From Akkermansia muciniphila (GTDB lineage Bacteria; Verrucomicrobiota; Verrucomicrobiia; Limisphaerales; SIAT01), in NCBI GenBank assembly GCA_945900775.1, contig CAMDJP010000003.1, positions 1-64,000 on the forward strand: DNA of 64,000 bases, written 5' to 3'. This document shows, piece after piece, positions 61,964 through 64,000 of this stretch. Within the stretch, counting starts at the first letter, position 1. Every line of letters begins with the position of its first letter. The notes beneath the pieces were generated by a model, which searched no databases, was not told the DNA's origin, and was given only the letters and a program-made list of their open reading frames with translations. Made by a program: the position numbers and the translations under genes.

Positions 61964-63130
61964 ATGAACCAGAGATTCTTTCTCTCGCTGGGTGTCGCCT
62001 TGGTGACCGTGTCTGTGCAAGCAGCGGAGTCGGACCTGAAGCCAGCGCTGGCCGCGCTGAAAAAGGTCGGACCCGAGGGCCGTGGTAACGCCGAAGCGGC
62101 GAGCGCGTGGCAGACGCTTTCCAAGGCCGACGCGCACTCCATTCCCGTGTTGCTCGCTGCGATGGACGACGCCAACGACCTCGCTGTGAACTGGCTTCGC
62201 GCGGCGGTCGACACCATCGCCGACCGCGAGTTGAAGGCTGGCGGCAAGTTACCAATAGCGGCTTTGCATGCGTTCCTCGGCGGCACGCGACATCACCCGC
62301 GCGCGCGCCGACTTGCCTTTGAATTGATTGCGCGCGTTGAACCGGCCGAAGCAGACAAGCTCGTTCCCACCTTCGCCGATGATCCGAGCGTGGAGTTGCG
62401 GCGCGATGCGGTGCAACGTCTGCTCGAAACCGCCGATGCAGCACTCGCAACGAACAAAGTCGGCGCGACGAAAGGTTTCCGCGCCGCACTCAACGCCGCG
62501 CGCGACGAGGGGCAAATCAAGAAGGCCGCCGCGGAGTTGCGTAAGCTCGGCCAAGAAGTGGATCTCCCTCGCCACTTCGGTTTCCTAATGACGTGGAAGA
62601 TTATCGGCCCGTTCGACAACGCGAAGCTCGTCGGCTTCGACGCCGCTTATCCGCCGGAGAAGGAGGTCAATCTGGCCGCCGAACACGACGGCAAGGCCGG
62701 CAAGGTGCGCTGGTCGGACCTCGTCACGAAGGACGACTACGGCATGGTGAATTTCAACAAGCCGTTCGGCGACCTCAAGGGCGTGACTGGCTATGCGTTC
62801 ACCGAGTTCAACGCGGCGTCGGCGCGTCCGGCGGAGTTGCGCCTCGGCTGCAAGAACGGCTGGAAGATATGGTTCAACGGCAAGCTCCTCTTCGGCCGCG
62901 ACGAGTATCATCGCGGCTCGCGCATTGATCAATATCGACTACCGATCGAGCTGAAGGCGGGCAAGAACACGCTCCTCGTAAAGGCCTGCCAGAACGAGGA
63001 AGTGAAGGACTGGACGAAGGAATGGGAATTCCAGCTCCGCGTGTGCGACGCGACGGGCACCGCCATCCTCGCGAAGGACCGACCGGCCGCGCCCGCGAAG
63101 ACCGCGTTGAAAACCACCGCGCAAAACTGA
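61964..63130 (+). CDS. Exported HEAT-like and jelly-roll protein
   Basis: The 388-residue protein has a signal peptide (RFFLSLGVALVTVSVQA). The N-terminal half consists of HEAT-like helical pairs (ALAALKKVGPEGRGNAEAA, IPVLLAAMDDANDLAVNWLR, VELRRDAVQRLLETADAAL). The C-terminal half (about 205-370) is a beta-sandwich of carbohydrate-binding or jelly-roll type (MTWKIIGPFDNAKLVGFD, ELRLGCKNGWKIWFNGKLLF, LPIELKAGKNTLLVKACQ). Such domains commonly precede PQQ-propeller proteins in this group, as here, six bases apart from the next gene. It is divergent from the chimeric relic. Confidence 0.78.
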   Translation: MNQRFFLSLGVALVTVSVQAAESDLKPALAALKKVGPEGRGNAEAASAWQTLSKADAHSIPVLLAAMDDANDLAVNWLRAAVDTIADRELKAGGKLPIAALHAFLGGTRHHPRARRLAFELIARVEPAEADKLVPTFADDPSVELRRDAVQRLLETADAALATNKVGATKGFRAALNAARDEGQIKKAAAELRKLGQEVDLPRHFGFLMTWKIIGPFDNAKLVGFDAAYPPEKEVNLAAEHDGKAGKVRWSDLVTKDDYGMVNFNKPFGDLKGVTGYAFTEFNAASARPAELRLGCKNGWKIWFNGKLLFGRDEYHRGSRIDQYRLPIELKAGKNTLLVKACQNEEVKDWTKEWEFQLRVCDATGTAILAKDRPAAPAKTALKTTAQN

Positions 63131-63136
63131 GGTACT

Positions 63137-64000
63137 ATGAAGAAGCTTTTCGCAATCTCCCTCCTCGCAATCGCTGCGAACGCGCTCACCGCCGCCGACT
63201 GGCTGCAGTTCCGCGGACCCAACGGCACCGGCATCGCCGCTGAAACGAGTGCACCGACCAAACTCACCGAGCAGAGCGTCGTGTGGAAAATCCCCCTGCC
63301 GGGCCGCGGCCTTTCCAGCGCCATCGTCGTTGGCGAGCGCGTGTTCGTCACCGCGTCGAGCGGCGTGGAGCAGGATCGCCTGCACGTGCTCTGCTTCAGC
63401 GCGAAGGACGGCTCGAAGCTCTGGGAGCGCCAGTTCTGGGCCACCGGCCGCACGATGACGCACCACAAGACCGCGGGAGCCGCGCCCACGCCGTGCAGTG
63501 ACGGCAAACGCCTCTTCTGCATCTTCTCCTCGAACGACGTCGCCTGCCTCGACCTCGATGGGAACGTGCTCTGGCTGCGCGGCCTCGGACGCGATTATCC
63601 GAACGCGAGCAACAGCCTCGGCATGGCCTCCAGCCCCGTCATCGTGGGCGACACGCTCATCTGCCAGGTGGAAAACGACAGCGAATCATTCGCCGTCGGG
63701 CTCGACGCCACGACCGGCGCGAACCGCTGGAAACTCGATCGGCCGAAGATGGCGAACTGGACCTCGCCACTCATCCTACCGGGCGCAAGCGCCCTGGTCG
63801 TGCTGCAATCTGGTAAGGGCCTCAGCGCCATCGAACCGCGCACCGGCAAGGAGATGTGGTATTACACCGACGGCGCGGCAACGATCCCGTCGAGCACCTT
63901 CGCCAACGGCGTCTTCTACGCCGCGGCCAAGGGCATTACCGCACTCCGGCCCGCCGCCGGCAACCCGCATCCCGAGCAGCTCTGGCAGACCGCTCAGCTC
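63137..64000 (+). CDS. Exported PQQ-type beta-propeller protein (cut by window end)
   Basis: From ATG 63137 the frame stays open to the window edge, 288 codons. A signal peptide (MKKLFAISLLAIAANALTAA) is followed by the family opening DWLQFRGPNGTG and propeller blades with Trp-docking motifs (KDGSKLWERQFW, LDLDGNVLWLRG, TTGANRWKLDRP, RTGKEMWYYTDG). These proteins are PQQ-dehydrogenase-like propellers often lacking the cofactor, and may be scaffolds. It follows the HEAT/jelly-roll gene by six bases, so the two are co-transcribed. Confidence 0.88.
   Translation, partial: MKKLFAISLLAIAANALTAADWLQFRGPNGTGIAAETSAPTKLTEQSVVWKIPLPGRGLSSAIVVGERVFVTASSGVEQDRLHVLCFSAKDGSKLWERQFWATGRTMTHHKTAGAAPTPCSDGKRLFCIFSSNDVACLDLDGNVLWLRGLGRDYPNASNSLGMASSPVIVGDTLICQVENDSESFAVGLDATTGANRWKLDRPKMANWTSPLILPGASALVVLQSGKGLSAIEPRTGKEMWYYTDGAATIPSSTFANGVFYAAAKGITALRPAAGNPHPEQLWQTAQL

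Overview
The window is 64 kb of GC-rich bacterial chromosome with no insertion sequence, prophage, rRNA operon or CRISPR array that I can see. The gene content points to the Verrucomicrobiota/Planctomycetota side of the PVC group, most likely a Pedosphaera/Limisphaera-like verrucomicrobium. The pointers are two DUF1501 proteins, a PSCyt1-DUF1549-DUF1553 cytochrome protein beside one of them, two secreted DUF1080 proteins, many secreted proteins of unknown function, and a very long MoxR/DUF58/BatA operon. This is inference from gene families; no 16S or other marker phylogeny is available in the window. Layout: 1-1.9 kb holds the tail of a Spy-like protein and two DUF1080 secreted proteins. 1.9-4.4 kb (minus) is hisI-trpE-ndk. 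4.6-5.7 kb is a secreted S1/P1-type nuclease. 6-7.1 kb (minus) is hisF, followed by a decayed DUF486 transporter gene with three in-frame stops. 7.2-10.7 kb has a small DNA-binding-type protein, a large palindrome, and a divergent four-gene envelope operon (LpoB-like, COG3014-like, YcfL-like, unknown periplasmic). 10.7-19.8 kb is housekeeping: menG/ubiE, a type IA topoisomerase, xerC, an FtsB-like protein, a cysteine desulfurase, a HEAT-like envelope protein and asd. 20-23 kb has an ArnT-type glycosyltransferase and a TIGR01777 epimerase, then tRNA-Arg(CCG). The centre of the window (23.4-39.9 kb, minus) is one apparent nine-gene unit. It runs moxR, DUF58, BatA-type protein, VWA/glutamine-amidotransferase-fold protein, DUF4175-like membrane protein, a 1070-residue low-complexity coiled-coil protein, an exported alpha/alpha-toroid protein, an exported coiled-coil protein and a double-PA14 protein. 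Most neighbours overlap by four bases or are a few bases apart. This looks like a chaperone-driven envelope or surface assembly machine and is the best candidate here for an under-described system. 40-45 kb (plus) has a DEAD-box helicase, an ABC-F ATPase and a TerC-family protein. 45-52 kb (minus) has a DUF1501 protein, a fatty-acid desaturase, tRNA-Gly(GCC), a Dabb-domain protein and a corA / histidine kinase / NtrC-type regulator unit. 52-57 kb (plus) is a secreted ThuA-like protein, a tiny ORF, a Gfo/Idh/MocA oxidoreductase lacking the usual EKP lysine, a YceI protein, a lipoprotein and a DUF2062-like membrane protein. 57-64 kb ends with a DUF1501 / DUF1549-DUF1553 pair, a chimeric relic of the same kinds of genes, and a divergent HEAT/jelly-roll protein with a PQQ-type beta-propeller protein cut by the window edge. 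Working together: DUF1080, ThuA and Gfo/Idh proteins fit 3-keto-sugar chemistry outside the cytoplasm, while the MoxR operon, the LpoB-like operon and the DUF1501/DUF1553 pair are all envelope-directed. The annotation rests on reading motifs by eye; no database search was run.
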